This document shows positions 37,822 to 46,588 of a DNA stretch of 64,000 nt, piece by piece (position 1 is the first letter of the stretch; every line of letters begins with the position of its first letter). The position numbers and the translations under genes were made by a program. The notes under the pieces were generated by a model that was not told the origin of the DNA, did not search any database, and was given only the letters and a program-made list of their open reading frames with translations. Location of the stretch: contig NZ_FMIQ01000059.1 of the NCBI RefSeq assembly GCF_900095695.1, positions 1-64,000 on the forward strand. Reading direction: 5' to 3'. The stretch is from Hafnia alvei (GTDB lineage Bacteria; Pseudomonadota; Gammaproteobacteria; Enterobacterales; Enterobacteriaceae).

Positions 37822-38730
37822 TTAATATTCTGTATCTTTATATGTCTGAAAGAAATTACGCAAGCAGAGCATAGCCTGACGGCTTTTTTCAGTATGCACT
37901 CTCTCTAACGTTAATGCGTGCAGCTTGAGCGGCGTGGGTCGCCATTCAGGTAACAGCACCACTAACTCTCCTCTCTGAAGCTCATGGCTGATTTCATACA
38001 GCGGCTGAACTGAGATCCCTAATCCCTCCAGCGTAAATGCGCGTAATACATTCATGCTGCTACTGCCGGTGGCAATATCGGGCAGCCGAATTTTGCACAC
38101 TTCCCCGCTGCGTTTTTGTAAGGTGATTGAGGTAGGAATTGCATCGTTGGTGCTGATCAACCACTGATGCTGCGTCAATTCATGCGGGGATTCAGGTATC
38201 CCGCTGCGGTTTAAATAACGCGGCGATGCACATAACACCATCGGCCACGTCGCGAGCGGATGCGCAATATAAGAAGCATCGTCCAATTGTCGATTAACCC
38301 GCAAAGCAATATCAGCGCGAATATCAATTAAATTAATAATTTCATCGTTAGCTAAGATCCGCAGACTCAGCTTGGGATGAGCTTGCAATAGCGGGGCAAG
38401 AGCCTGCGCAAGCGGTGTTCCACCAAGACCTATCGTTGTAGCAATGCGCAATTCGCCAACCAGCGTGTCGCGCATTTCGGCCAGTCTTTGCTCCGCCTGA
38501 CTCGCCTCATGCAACATGGTTTTGCAGCCTGGATAAAATGCCGCGCCCGCATCCGTGAGCGTTAGTTTTCGCGTAGAACGATGCAGCAGCGCCACACCCA
38601 AACTCTGCTCTAGCGTTCGCATATGTTGACTCACCGCGGAAGCGCTCATGCCTAAACGCCGCCCCGCCGCGCTGAGTGAACCTTCCGCGACGACAACGGC
38701 AAATACCGCCATACGATTAAGTTTATCCAT
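37822..38730 (-). CDS. LysR-type transcription regulator (DmlR/PtxR-like)
   Basis: 302 residues. N-terminal helix-turn-helix with RMAVFAVVVAEGSLSAAGRR and GMSASAVSQHMRTLEQSLGV, then an effector domain with GELRIATTIGLGGTPLAQAL near 92 and DIALRVNRQLDDASYIAHPL near 150. The DIALR-type motif places it in the large DmlR/YafC subgroup. It is divergent from an NAD(P)-binding reductase-like gene across a 123-bp gap containing a perfect AGTGGCA-ATA-TGCCACT dyad, its probable binding site. Neither gene belongs to the E. coli block here; they sit where nemR would be expected. Confidence 0.88.
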   Translation of the reverse strand: MDKLNRMAVFAVVVAEGSLSAAGRRLGMSASAVSQHMRTLEQSLGVALLHRSTRKLTLTDAGAAFYPGCKTMLHEASQAEQRLAEMRDTLVGELRIATTIGLGGTPLAQALAPLLQAHPKLSLRILANDEIINLIDIRADIALRVNRQLDDASYIAHPLATWPMVLCASPRYLNRSGIPESPHELTQHQWLISTNDAIPTSITLQKRSGEVCKIRLPDIATGSSSMNVLRAFTLEGLGISVQPLYEISHELQRGELVVLLPEWRPTPLKLHALTLERVHTEKSRQAMLCLRNFFQTYKDTEY

Positions 38731-38771
38731 CGAATCCCCCTTCTCATCTTAAAGTTTTACTTAAAGAAGTT

Positions 38772-38788
38772 AGTGGCAATATGCCACT
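38772..38788. promoter_or_regulatory. 17-bp operator-like palindrome between the LysR and reductase genes
   Basis: agtggca-ata-tgccact is a perfect 7-bp dyad in the divergent gap, 66 bp before the reductase start and 42 bp before the regulator start. Copies of cttaaag flank it at both sides of the gap. Confidence 0.6.
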
Positions 38789-38853
38789 TATCAGCCACGC
38801 TGTTAAGGCTTAAAGTTTCTCTATCGCAATCAATGTTGAAAAAGGAATGAATA

Positions 38854-39495
38854 ATGAAACTCGCTATTATCGGTGCAACAGGTTTTGTCGGTCGTGTGGT
38901 GGTTAACGAGGCGCTGGCGCGTGGTCATGACGTTACCGCCATCGCTCGTCATACCAAAGATTTACCCACTAATAGCCATTTGCATATTGCACTTGGCGAT
39001 GTGACCGACATTGATTGGCTGGCACAAACGCTCAAAGGCGTAGATGCGATAATCAGCGCCTTTAACCCCGGCTGGACCGATCCTGACCTGTACGCCAACT
39101 TTGTCAAAGGTAGCAATGCTATTTTGAAAGCGGTCGAAAAATCAGGCGTGAAACGTTTCTTGGTGGTCGGCGGCGCGGGTAGCCTTGAAGTGGCACCAGG
39201 TGTTGAACTGCTCGATACACCACAGTTCCCCGCAGAGATCCGTCCTGGCGCGCAAGGTGCTCGTGAACTGCGTGACACATTACGTGCCGGTAGCCAACTG
39301 GATTGGACGTTATTATCCCCCGCGGCCATGCTAAAGCCGGGTCAACGTACCGGCAGTTTCCGTTTGGGTACAACGTCATTGCTGATGAACGGTGATGCGC
39401 CTGCCAGTATTTCCGTTGAGGATCTTGCCGTTGTCATCCTGAATGAAATTGAACAACCACAATTTATTAAGCAGCAATTCACCGCCGCTTACTAA
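38854..39495 (+). CDS. NAD(P)-binding short-chain reductase-like protein (atypical SDR)
   Basis: 213 residues. The N-terminal Rossmann motif IIGATGFVGRVVVNEALARG (G-x-x-G-x-x-G) is followed by ALGDVTDIDWLAQTLKGVDA. VKRFLVVGGAGSLEVAPGVE near 100 is typical of NAD(P)H-dependent atypical SDRs of the YwnB/NmrA-like group (PF13460). There is no YxxxK catalytic motif, as expected for this group. Function and substrate are unknown. It is probably controlled by the divergent LysR regulator. Its stop lies 254 bp before nemA. Confidence 0.85.
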   Translation: MKLAIIGATGFVGRVVVNEALARGHDVTAIARHTKDLPTNSHLHIALGDVTDIDWLAQTLKGVDAIISAFNPGWTDPDLYANFVKGSNAILKAVEKSGVKRFLVVGGAGSLEVAPGVELLDTPQFPAEIRPGAQGARELRDTLRAGSQLDWTLLSPAAMLKPGQRTGSFRLGTTSLLMNGDAPASISVEDLAVVILNEIEQPQFIKQQFTAAY

Positions 39496-39629
39496 GCCAC
39501 AATCCTCTCCTAATCCCCCTTTCCCACGAACAGTCGCGTGCTGTTCGTGGGCGTTTCACTCTCTGTAACTGCCTATAATTCCTGCGTTTACAATTATTTC
39601 TTCACAAACTATCTGTGCTTGTATTGACT

Positions 39630-39645
39630 TAGACCAACTGGTCTA
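39630..39645. promoter_or_regulatory. NemR-type operator in the nemA promoter
   Basis: tagacc-aact-ggtcta, a perfect 6-bp dyad that matches the NemR box of E. coli (tagacc-N4-ggtcta). It lies 105 bp before nemA, immediately after a ttgact -35 (39624-39629), where a bound repressor would block RNA polymerase. nemR itself is not in the window. Confidence 0.8.
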
Positions 39646-39749
39646 TTAGTCTTTGCCCAAGCCTCGCTGTCACGTTTTACCCACGTCTGACGAGCTAACC
39701 TAAACTTCGTGGCGCATGATAATGCGCAACAACTGCAACAGGATTGACT

Positions 39750-40847
39750 ATGAAAATCGAAAAGTTATTCACTCCGGTCACCGTTGGTGACGTTACTTTA
39801 CCTAATCGCATTTTCATGGCTCCGCTGACACGCTTGCGCAGCATAGAACCGGGTGATATTCCAACCCCGCTGATGGGTGAATACTACAACCAGCGCGCGG
39901 GCGCAGGTTTGATCATTACTGAGGCCACTCAGGTTTCATTCCAAGCCAAAGGATATGCCGGTGCTCCAGGCCTGCATACGCCAGAGCAGCTAGCCGCATG
40001 GAAAAAAATTGTGTCAGGCGTCCATAAGCAAGGCGGACATATCGCCGTACAGCTGTGGCACGTTGGCCGTATTTCTCATAATAGCCTGCAACCTAACCAA
40101 CAGGCTCCCGTTGCACCTTCTGCGATTGCCGCCGATACCCGCACCACCGTACGTGATGAAAATGGTCACTGGGTACGCGTGCCTTGTTCACAACCTCGCG
40201 CTTTAGAAACCAGTGAAATTCCGGGCATCGTTAACGATTTCCGTCATGCGGTGAGCCTTGCTAGCCAAGCCGGTTTTGATCTGGTTGAGCTTCACGCTGC
40301 CCATGGCTATTTATTGCATCAATTCATGTCACCGGCCTCAAACCACCGCACCGATCAATACGGTGGCAACATTGAAAATCGCGCACGTTTAACTCTAGAA
40401 GTCGTTGACGCTGCGATTGCCGAATCTGGCGCGGGCCGCGTTGGGATCCGTATTTCTCCATTAGGCCCGTTCAATGGTCTGGACAATGGTGAAGATCAAG
40501 AAGAAGCGGCGCTTTACCTGATCGGTCAGCTTAACCAACGTAAAATTGCCTACCTGCATCTTTCTGAGCCAGATTGGGCAGGCGGCAAGCCTTATTCAGA
40601 GGCATTCCGTCAGGCAGTTCGCAAACAGTTTAGCGGCGTCATTATTGGTTCAGGCGGATATACCGCAGAAAAGGCCGAAACGTTGTTGAACCAAGGTCTC
40701 ATTGACGCGGTGGCTTTTGGTCGTAACTTTATCGCTAACCCTGATTTGGTCGAGCGCTTAGAGAAAAAAGCCCCACTGAATACGCCACATCCTGAAACCT
40801 TCTATGGTGGTGATGCTAAAGGCTACACAGATTATCCAACGCTATAG
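39750..40847 (+). CDS. nemA: N-ethylmaleimide reductase NemA (old yellow enzyme family)
   Basis: 365 residues from the ATG at 39750 (agga upstream), the length of E. coli NemA. FMN-dependent ene-reductase that reduces activated double bonds, N-ethylmaleimide, nitro compounds and other electrophiles. It is a TIM barrel with [20 protein letters not shown] near residue 18, [19 protein letters not shown] near 94 and [20 protein letters not shown] near 175, containing the FMN/substrate His pair region. [19 protein letters not shown] near 320 is the FMN phosphate site. In E. coli nemR-nemA-gloA form one stress operon; here nemA has its own NemR box and a terminator before gloA. Confidence 0.96.
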   Translation: MKIEKLFTPVTVGDVTLPNRIFMAPLTRLRSIEPGDIPTPLMGEYYNQRAGAGLIITEATQVSFQAKGYAGAPGLHTPEQLAAWKKIVSGVHKQGGHIAVQLWHVGRISHNSLQPNQQAPVAPSAIAADTRTTVRDENGHWVRVPCSQPRALETSEIPGIVNDFRHAVSLASQAGFDLVELHAAHGYLLHQFMSPASNHRTDQYGGNIENRARLTLEVVDAAIAESGAGRVGIRISPLGPFNGLDNGEDQEEAALYLIGQLNQRKIAYLHLSEPDWAGGKPYSEAFRQAVRKQFSGVIIGSGGYTAEKAETLLNQGLIDAVAFGRNFIANPDLVERLEKKAPLNTPHPETFYGGDAKGYTDYPTL

Positions 40848-40877
40848 CTGCAATATTAATACCTTGGCATAGCTGCC

Positions 40878-40916
40878 AACCCTCTGACCGCCTCCACTCT
40901 GTCAGAGGGTTTTTTA
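40878..40916 (+). terminator. nemA terminator
   Basis: aaccctctgac and gtcagagggtt pair perfectly around a 12-nt loop, followed by more T's. It separates nemA from gloA, which must have its own promoter or rely on readthrough. Confidence 0.88.
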
Positions 40917-41050
40917 TTTACGGCTCTGGCGATTAATCAGGGGCTTTTATTGATCGCTGAAAGTAGGCTGTTACAATGTGTCTACATCCTGTCGCTATTG
41001 CTGATAGCGAAGCCTTGTCATCAAGGTCATTCTAATTTCAGAGGGAAATT

Positions 41051-41458
41051 ATGCGGTTACTTCATACCATGCTGCGTGTTGGTCATCTGCAACGCTCAAT
41101 CGACTTCTACACCAACGTTTTAGGCATGCGTCTGCTGCGTACCAGCGAGAACGAAGAGTATAAATACTCCCTTGCGTTCGTCGGCTACAGTGATGAGAGC
41201 GTGGGTTCCGTTATCGAACTGACCTACAACTGGGGCGTAGAAAGCTACGACATGGGCACCGCGTTTGGCCATTTGGCATTAGGCGTTGATGATGTTGCAG
41301 CGACCTGTGAAAACATCCGCAAGGCTGGTGGAAAAGTCACGCGTGAAGCAGGCCCGGTTAAAGGGGGGAGTACTATTATTGCTTTTGTTGAAGATCCCGA
41401 TGGCTACAAAATCGAACTGATCGAAAACAAACAGGCAGATGCAGGCTTAGGGAACTAA
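41051..41458 (+). CDS. gloA: lactoylglutathione lyase (glyoxalase I) GloA
   Basis: 135 residues, as in E. coli. Ni2+-dependent isomerase that converts the methylglyoxal-glutathione hemithioacetal to S-lactoylglutathione. All four metal ligands are visible: His5 in LLHTMLRVG, Glu56 in [10 protein letters not shown], His74 in [10 protein letters not shown] and Glu122 in [10 protein letters not shown] gaggga ribosome site precedes the ATG. It sits between nemA and rnt, each separated by intrinsic terminators, so transcription is probably independent. Confidence 0.98.
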   Translation: MRLLHTMLRVGHLQRSIDFYTNVLGMRLLRTSENEEYKYSLAFVGYSDESVGSVIELTYNWGVESYDMGTAFGHLALGVDDVAATCENIRKAGGKVTREAGPVKGGSTIIAFVEDPDGYKIELIENKQADAGLGN

Positions 41459-41503
41459 CCTCGCCTCCCTAGGATAAAACCTGACTGCTTTGCTTAAAAA
41501 TAC

Positions 41504-41530
41504 AGCGAACGCATGGCCGTTCGCTTTTTT
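41504..41530 (+). terminator. gloA terminator
   Basis: agcgaac-gcatggcc-gttcgct followed by six T's, 46 bp after the gloA stop. Confidence 0.88.
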
Positions 41531-41629
41531 ATGTTTTGTCTGAATGAGAGTCACCCCACGTTTGCTGACTGCAAACTGCAAAAAAATTTGCCATAATGCG
41601 CGCTGCATTCCATAGACCAGAAGTTGAAC

Positions 41630-42286
41630 ATGGCTGAAACCACCAATCTTAATACGCTGAGCGCGCGCTTTCGCGGGTTCTATCCTGTTGTCATTGATGT
41701 TGAAACTGCGGGTTTTGATGCCAACACCAACGCGCTACTTGAAATTGCGGCAGTCACGTTACGCATGACTGACGATGGATGGTTAGAGCCACATGAAACA
41801 CTTCATTTCCACGTTGAGCCTTTTGTTGGCTCCGTTCTTGTTCCAGAGGCTCTGGCATTCAACGGCATCGATCCTGAAAATCCATTGCGTGGCGCGGTGA
41901 GCGAATACGAAGCGCTGCATGCTATTTTCAAAGCGGTTCGTAAAGGCATTAAAGATCAGGACTGTAATCGTGCGGTAATCGTTGCGCATAACGCGCACTT
42001 CGATCATTCATTTGTGATGGCCGCCGCAGAACGTGCTGGTTTAAAACGCAATCCATTCCATCCGTTCGCCACCTTTGATACTGCCGCCCTGAGCGGTTTG
42101 GTATTAGGACAAACCGTGCTGGCGAAAGCCTGTATCGCCGCAGAGATCCCCTTTGATAGCACTCAGGCCCACTCTGCGCTATATGATACTGAACAAACCG
42201 CAACGCTGTTTTGTGAGTTGGTAAACCGCTGGAAACGTATGGGTGGATGGCCATTGCCAACGCCTGCGCCAGAAACCACCGAATAG
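41630..42286 (+). CDS. rnt: ribonuclease T
   Basis: 218 residues from the ATG at 41630. 3'-5' exonuclease that trims tRNA and other stable RNAs and acts on DNA ends. DEDDh family: [20 protein letters not shown] (Asp and Glu), [20 protein letters not shown] (Asp), and [14 protein letters not shown] (His and Asp). The conserved phenylalanines that read the 3' base lie in RFRGFYPVV and FHVEPF. E. coli RNase T is about 215 residues. In E. coli the helicase gene lhr follows rnt; here a terminator and the converging grxD follow directly. Confidence 0.97.
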   Translation: MAETTNLNTLSARFRGFYPVVIDVETAGFDANTNALLEIAAVTLRMTDDGWLEPHETLHFHVEPFVGSVLVPEALAFNGIDPENPLRGAVSEYEALHAIFKAVRKGIKDQDCNRAVIVAHNAHFDHSFVMAAAERAGLKRNPFHPFATFDTAALSGLVLGQTVLAKACIAAEIPFDSTQAHSALYDTEQTATLFCELVNRWKRMGGWPLPTPAPETTE

Positions 42287-42358
42287 TCTGCCTCTTTTTC
42301 TTGTTGCAGCATCGAGCGGTGTAAGAATTTTTATTTCTGAGTTAACGCAATAAATTAT

Positions 42359-42385
42359 AAAGGCGCCCTTAGGCGCCTTTTATTT
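42359..42385. terminator. bidirectional terminator between rnt and grxD
   Basis: aaaggcgcc-ctta-ggcgccttt, perfect stem, followed by ttattttt on the plus strand. It serves rnt and possibly grxD. Confidence 0.85.
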
Positions 42386-42407
42386 TTCTCACAATAATCA
42401 TCAACGA

Positions 42408-42752
42408 TTACTGTTCTTCCTGCGCAGGATGCTTCGCCGCAGTCTCTTTAATCAGCTGCTGCAGTTCGCCAGCACGGTACATCTCAATAATGATGTCACA
42501 GCCGCCAACCAGTTCACCCTCAACCCACAGCTGCGGGAAGGTTGGCCAGTTCGCATATTTTGGCAGTTCAGCACGAATATCCGGATTTTGCAGAATATCA
42601 ACATAGGCAAAACGTTCGCCACAGGCCGACAATGCCTGAACGGCTTGCGCAGAGAAGCCACAGCTTGGCAATTTTGGTGAGCCTTTCATGTACAAAATAA
42701 TCGGGTTTTCAGCCAGTTGACGCTGAATTTTTTCAATGGTGGTCATTGTCAT
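42408..42752 (-). CDS. grxD: monothiol glutaredoxin GrxD (Grx4)
   Basis: 114 residues (E. coli about 115). Monothiol glutaredoxin that binds a 2Fe-2S cluster with glutathione and works in iron-sulfur delivery with BolA proteins. KGSPKLPSCGFSAQAVQALS near residue 23 has the CGFS active site. WPTFPQLWVEGELVGGCDII near 68 has the cis-proline and the glutathione-binding GGCD. It starts at 42752 with gaggaag upstream; a second ATG two codons later is possible. Confidence 0.97.
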   Translation of the reverse strand: MTMTTIEKIQRQLAENPIILYMKGSPKLPSCGFSAQAVQALSACGERFAYVDILQNPDIRAELPKYANWPTFPQLWVEGELVGGCDIIIEMYRAGELQQLIKETAAKHPAQEEQ

Positions 42753-43117
42753 TTTAGTTTACTTCCTCTAGCCAGTGTTATGCCTATGGCATGCAAGTGC
42801 ATATCGAATTATTGTACTGGATTGTACCGAGTGTCGCTCTGAGAAAAAAACGCCATCTTTTATGTGGCTATTATCTGAATTTCAACATCCCGTCACAGCG
42901 TAAGCTCAGTTTAATCTAAAAACGTGCTATGCTATATCCGTTTTGTACACGATCAGAATTACCGCGTTTTTTGAACAAAACAGTATCTGATTCAATCACC
43001 GTAACATTTGGTCACAAAGAGAATATAAATAGCAGAAATGAATGCTGTTTTGTTGCGGCGGTTTATTTAATACTGTTTGCCATGTTTTTTGCTTGGGACA
43101 AAGTCTGGAACCTATCG

Positions 43118-44092
43118 ATGCGTCTATATATCGCGCTCTTTGTTCTGCTGTTTACACAGCTATTTGCTAATGCAGCGAATGCCTCTCCGGGGCATAAAGT
43201 CGTTGCCGATCAGCGAAAGTCGCATGCGACAAGTAGCGAAACTGCCGATCGTAAAAAACGAAAGCCGGCCACCAGCAAAAAAGAAAAAACTGCGGCACCT
43301 ACAACAACGGCAAAAAATAAAAAATCGGTAGAGCAAAAAAGCAAGGCGAGTAAAAAAACAGCAGACGTTCAGCCTACCGCTCTCGCCACCAAGTTCGCCA
43401 AAAATAGAGCCGTTGCGCGCAATAAAGCCAATAGCAAAAAAATAGATAAAGCAGTATTAGCCTCTATTTCTAAACCGAAGGCAAAATCCAGCGTCAAGAA
43501 AAGCGACACTCATTCCACGGCTAGGCTAGCTCGCGTTAGTAATAAAAAAACCTATGGTCGCCAGCGCGGTGAATTGAATAGCCATGGCAGAAACAGCAAA
43601 GGCGAATTAGCCAAGCTGAATCAAAACAATATTGAAATCGTTGATGGTAAACCAATCCGTTTGAGCCCTCAGCATAAAAAACGCTACCAGCATGCCAAGC
43701 AGACGGCTATGAATAAGCTGATGAATCAGGTAGGCAAACCGTATCGCTGGGGTGGAGCTTCACCAAGCACGGGCTTCGACTGCAGCGGTTTAGTCTATTA
43801 CGCCTATCAGGATTTACTGAGCATCAAGATCCCGCGTACCGCCAATGAAATGTATCATCTGCGCGATGCGGCTCCGGTGAAAAAAACAGAGCTACAAAAA
43901 GGCGACTTGGTCTTCTTCCGTATTAATAATCGTGGCGCCGCCGATCATGTAGGTGTTTATATGGGCGAAGGTAAATTTATACAGTCACCTCGCACCGGCG
44001 AACAAATTCGGATCAGCTATTTAGATAATGATTATTGGCAAGGACACTACGTTGGCGCCCGCCGCGTAATGACGCCAAAAACGATTCGTTAA
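43118..44092 (+). CDS. mepH: murein DD-endopeptidase MepH (NlpC/P60)
   Basis: 324 residues from the ATG at 43118, which gives the signal peptide MRLYIALFVLLFTQLFANAA cleaved after ANA. Upstream in-frame ATGs (42929, 43082) would hide it. Residues about 25-220 form a long, low-complexity Lys/Ala/Ser/Thr-rich linker. The C-terminal NlpC/P60 domain holds YRWGGASPSTGFDCSGLVYY (catalytic Cys), AADHVGVYMGEGKFIQSPRT (catalytic His region) and GHYVGARRVMTPKTIR. It cuts D-Ala-mDAP cross-links to let new peptidoglycan be inserted. E. coli MepH is about 271 residues; the difference lies in the linker. It precedes sodB, as in E. coli. Confidence 0.92.
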   Translation: MRLYIALFVLLFTQLFANAANASPGHKVVADQRKSHATSSETADRKKRKPATSKKEKTAAPTTTAKNKKSVEQKSKASKKTADVQPTALATKFAKNRAVARNKANSKKIDKAVLASISKPKAKSSVKKSDTHSTARLARVSNKKTYGRQRGELNSHGRNSKGELAKLNQNNIEIVDGKPIRLSPQHKKRYQHAKQTAMNKLMNQVGKPYRWGGASPSTGFDCSGLVYYAYQDLLSIKIPRTANEMYHLRDAAPVKKTELQKGDLVFFRINNRGAADHVGVYMGEGKFIQSPRTGEQIRISYLDNDYWQGHYVGARRVMTPKTIR

Positions 44093-44443
44093 TAGCAGAA
44101 GGTCATTGTTAAACAGATTTATGGTAGGGATTAATCGTATTTTGTGATAATCCCTATCATTTAGATTTACCCTGTCTTTGTATTATCCCCTTCCCCTCAT
44201 TTTCGTACCGTCGCCGTTTTGAACGAATGGTGTACAAATCATCAATTGATAACCAAAAACAAAAATTTTGCCTGTTATTAGATTCAAAACTTGCTAAAAT
44301 CTATCCCCATAACAAGAGCACAACAAGATCGTTTCAATTTTAAAAACCCGCTCACTGACATTAACGTTGGTGTGATGCATGAAACATAAAACACTTCCGT
44401 GTAACTGTTTCATTGCAAAATAGAGCAATAATAGGAGAGAGCA
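44093..44443. other. sodB upstream region
   Basis: 351 bp without a gene, AT-rich. A tgata-atccc-tatca dyad at 44145-44159 resembles part of a Fur box (12 of 19 positions) but may be chance. The sodB promoter and leader are expected in the right half; aataggagag is the ribosome site. Confidence 0.45.
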
Positions 44444-45022
44444 ATGTCTTTTGAATTACCTGCATTACCATACGAAAAAAACGCACTCGAACCGCACATC
44501 TCCGCAGAAACCTTGGAATACCATTACGGTAAGCATCACAACACCTACGTGGTTAACCTGAACAATCTGGTTAAAGGCACTGAATTTGAAGGTAAATCAC
44601 TGGAAGAGATCATCAAGACCTCTACCGGCGGGATCTTCAACAACGCCGCTCAGGTTTGGAACCACACCTTCTACTGGCATTGCCTGTCACCAAAAGGTGG
44701 CAACACACCAACTGGCGCAGTAGCCGAAGCCATTAACAAAGCATTTGGTTCATTCGACGCTTTCAAAGAAGAACTGACTAAATCCGCGATCGGCAACTTC
44801 GGTTCTGGTTGGACTTGGCTGGTTAAAAAAGCCGATGGTTCTTTGGCAATTGTGAACACCTCAAACGCAGCAACACCACTGACCAGCGGTGATAAGCCTC
44901 TGCTGACCGTGGACGTTTGGGAACACGCCTACTACATCGACTATCGCAATGCGCGTCCTAAATATCTGGAGAACTTCTGGGCTCTGGTAAACTGGGAATT
45001 CGTGGCGAAAAATCTGGCATAA
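44444..45022 (+). CDS. sodB: superoxide dismutase [Fe] SodB
   Basis: 192 residues (E. coli about 193). Converts superoxide to oxygen and hydrogen peroxide. Metal ligands are His in [10 protein letters not shown] and NHTFYWHC, and Asp/His in [29 protein letters not shown] is the family core. The iron form is indicated by AALVNWEF-type ends ([15 protein letters not shown]) and by the orthologous position between mepH and purR. Codon use is biased towards common codons, consistent with abundant protein. A perfect-palindrome terminator follows. Confidence 0.97.
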   Translation: MSFELPALPYEKNALEPHISAETLEYHYGKHHNTYVVNLNNLVKGTEFEGKSLEEIIKTSTGGIFNNAAQVWNHTFYWHCLSPKGGNTPTGAVAEAINKAFGSFDAFKEELTKSAIGNFGSGWTWLVKKADGSLAIVNTSNAATPLTSGDKPLLTVDVWEHAYYIDYRNARPKYLENFWALVNWEFVAKNLA

Positions 45023-45044
45023 GTTTGCTAAGTTACGCACATGA

Positions 45045-45070
45045 AAAAGGCGGTCAATTGACCGCCTTTT
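45045..45070 (+). terminator. sodB terminator
   Basis: A 26-bp perfect palindrome made of aaaaggcggtcaa and its complement ttgaccgcctttt, followed by gtttt. It lies 22 bp after the stop. Confidence 0.9.
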
Positions 45071-45115
45071 GTTTTAGCCATGTTAATAGCTATCGATAGA
45101 AAACTTAGCGATAAA

Positions 45116-45205
45116 TCAATGTAGCGCGGCAACAAAACTAAAGATAACAATCACAGCCAGCGCCGCGACCGTTGTCATTAGAGAATATTTCAGGTCGGTT
45201 TCCAT
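45116..45205 (-). CDS. ynhF: small membrane protein YnhF
   Basis: A 29-codon gene on the minus strand, starting METDLKYSLMTTVAALA and ending FVAALH. It has the same length as E. coli YnhF (MSTDLKFSLVTTIIVLG...LTAALH) and lies in the same place, between sodB and purR. gggagaag sits at ribosome-site distance before the ATG. It is a single transmembrane helix with an acidic residue near the N-terminus; E. coli YnhF is an inner-membrane protein that keeps its formyl-methionine. The cellular function is unknown. Easily missed because of its size; the neighbouring E. coli gene ydhP is absent. Confidence 0.88.
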   Translation of the reverse strand: METDLKYSLMTTVAALAVIVIFSFVAALH

Positions 45206-45559
45206 TTCTTCTTCTCCCGCATTTCGTTATCAGATCAATTTTGATTATACATAAACACTTGCAGAAAGTGTGTGAAATCATTTTCACATACCTTAAATGG
45301 GATCGCACGCAGTAAAACTTTCGATTATTCTTTCTGTTAACCCACAATTTTGACTTCCCCTTTTGCATTTTATAGGCCAAAATTTACGGTTTACTGCTAC
45401 GTATCAGCTTTCATAACGTAAAAGAATAGGCTGGCGCTTGATAAATCCGCATATTCCTCTCTTTGATGCGATTGTAATCAGTGTATTTTGATGTACGTAA
45501 GCAAACGATTAACGCAATAGCTATGTCATTGTGACATTAGCTTAGGAGTCATCTGTTTC
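45206..45559. other. ynhF/purR divergent intergenic region
   Basis: 354 bp. It contains a tgtgaaa-tcat-tttcaca dyad (45271-45288), about 65 bp upstream of ynhF and of unknown owner, and a PurR-like box close to purR (separate entry). The rest is AT-rich. Confidence 0.55.
45499..45514 (+). promoter_or_regulatory. possible PurR autoregulatory operator
   Basis: aagcaaacgattaacg has the gcaaacg left core of the PurR box and a degenerate right half (10 of 16 consensus positions). It lies 46 bp before the purR start. E. coli purR is autoregulated through a similar imperfect box. Confidence 0.5.
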
Positions 45560-46585
45560 ATGGCAACGATTAAAGATGTGGCAAAACGCGCGGGCGTTTC
45601 AACCACGACAGTGTCTCACGTTATTAATAAGACGCGTTTTGTCGCAGAAGAGACCAAGACCGCGGTTTGGGAAGCCATTAAAGAATTGCACTACTCCCCC
45701 AGCGCCGTCGCCCGTAGCCTGAAAGTGAACCACACTAAATCGATCGGTTTGCTGGCAACCTCCAGCGAAGCGCCCTATTTTGCTGAGGTGATTGAGGCCG
45801 TTGAAAACGCCTGTTACAGCCAAGGCTATACGCTTATTTTATGTAACTCTCACAATAACCCTGAAAAGCAAAAAGCTTATTTGGCAATGCTGGCGCAAAA
45901 GCGCGTCGATGGGCTGTTAGTGATGTGCTCTGAATATCCAGAAAACCTGCTGCAAACCCTCGAGGACTACCGCAATATTCCAATGGTGGTGATGGACTGG
46001 GGCACACAGCGCAGTGATTTTACCGACGCCATTCAAGATAATGCGTTCGAAGGTGGCTATTTAGCCGGTCGCTATTTAATTGAACGCGGTCACCGCGATA
46101 TTGGGGCGATTACTGGTCAGCTTTCCCGTAACACCGGCGGAGGTCGTCTGCGCGGCTTCTTGAAAGCCCTGCAGGAAGCCAATATTTCCGCACGCGATGA
46201 GTGGATGGTAGAAGGCGACTTCGAGCCAGAATCCGGTTACAAAGCCATGCACCAGATCCTATCGCAAAAAAATCGCCCAACGGCGGTCTTCGTGGGCGGA
46301 GATATCATGGCGATGGGCGCAATCTGCGCCGCCGATGAGATGGGCTTACGTGTACCGCAGGATATATCTGTGATCGGTTATGATAACGTGCGCAACGCCC
46401 GCTACTTCTCACCAGCGTTGACTACCATCCACCAGCCGAAAGAGCGTTTGGGCTCTATGGCCTTTGATATGCTGCTCGACCGTATCGTGAGCAAACGTGA
46501 AGATTCTCAAACGATCGAAGTTCATCCAAAACTCGTGGAGCGTCGCTCCGTTGCCGATGGCCCATACCTGGACTATCGCCGCTAA
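45560..46585 (+). CDS. purR: purine repressor PurR (LacI family)
   Basis: 341 residues, the same as E. coli PurR. The DNA-binding head reads [20 protein letters not shown], followed by the hinge helix [19 protein letters not shown], which inserts in the minor groove. The corepressor domain has [19 protein letters not shown] near 270 and [20 protein letters not shown] near 190, regions that bind hypoxanthine or guanine. It represses purine synthesis and one-carbon genes. The gene is followed after three bases by ynjC, so a joint transcript is likely. Confidence 0.97.
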   Translation: MATIKDVAKRAGVSTTTVSHVINKTRFVAEETKTAVWEAIKELHYSPSAVARSLKVNHTKSIGLLATSSEAPYFAEVIEAVENACYSQGYTLILCNSHNNPEKQKAYLAMLAQKRVDGLLVMCSEYPENLLQTLEDYRNIPMVVMDWGTQRSDFTDAIQDNAFEGGYLAGRYLIERGHRDIGAITGQLSRNTGGGRLRGFLKALQEANISARDEWMVEGDFEPESGYKAMHQILSQKNRPTAVFVGGDIMAMGAICAADEMGLRVPQDISVIGYDNVRNARYFSPALTTIHQPKERLGSMAFDMLLDRIVSKREDSQTIEVHPKLVERRSVADGPYLDYRR

Positions 46586-46588
46586 GTG

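Noticed and set aside
42929-43117. 63-residue upstream extension of MepH
   Set aside because: It would bury the clear signal peptide that starts at 43118.
44145-44159. Fur box upstream of sodB
   Set aside because: Only 12 of 19 consensus positions match and the third hexamer is poor; kept only as a remark in the region entry.
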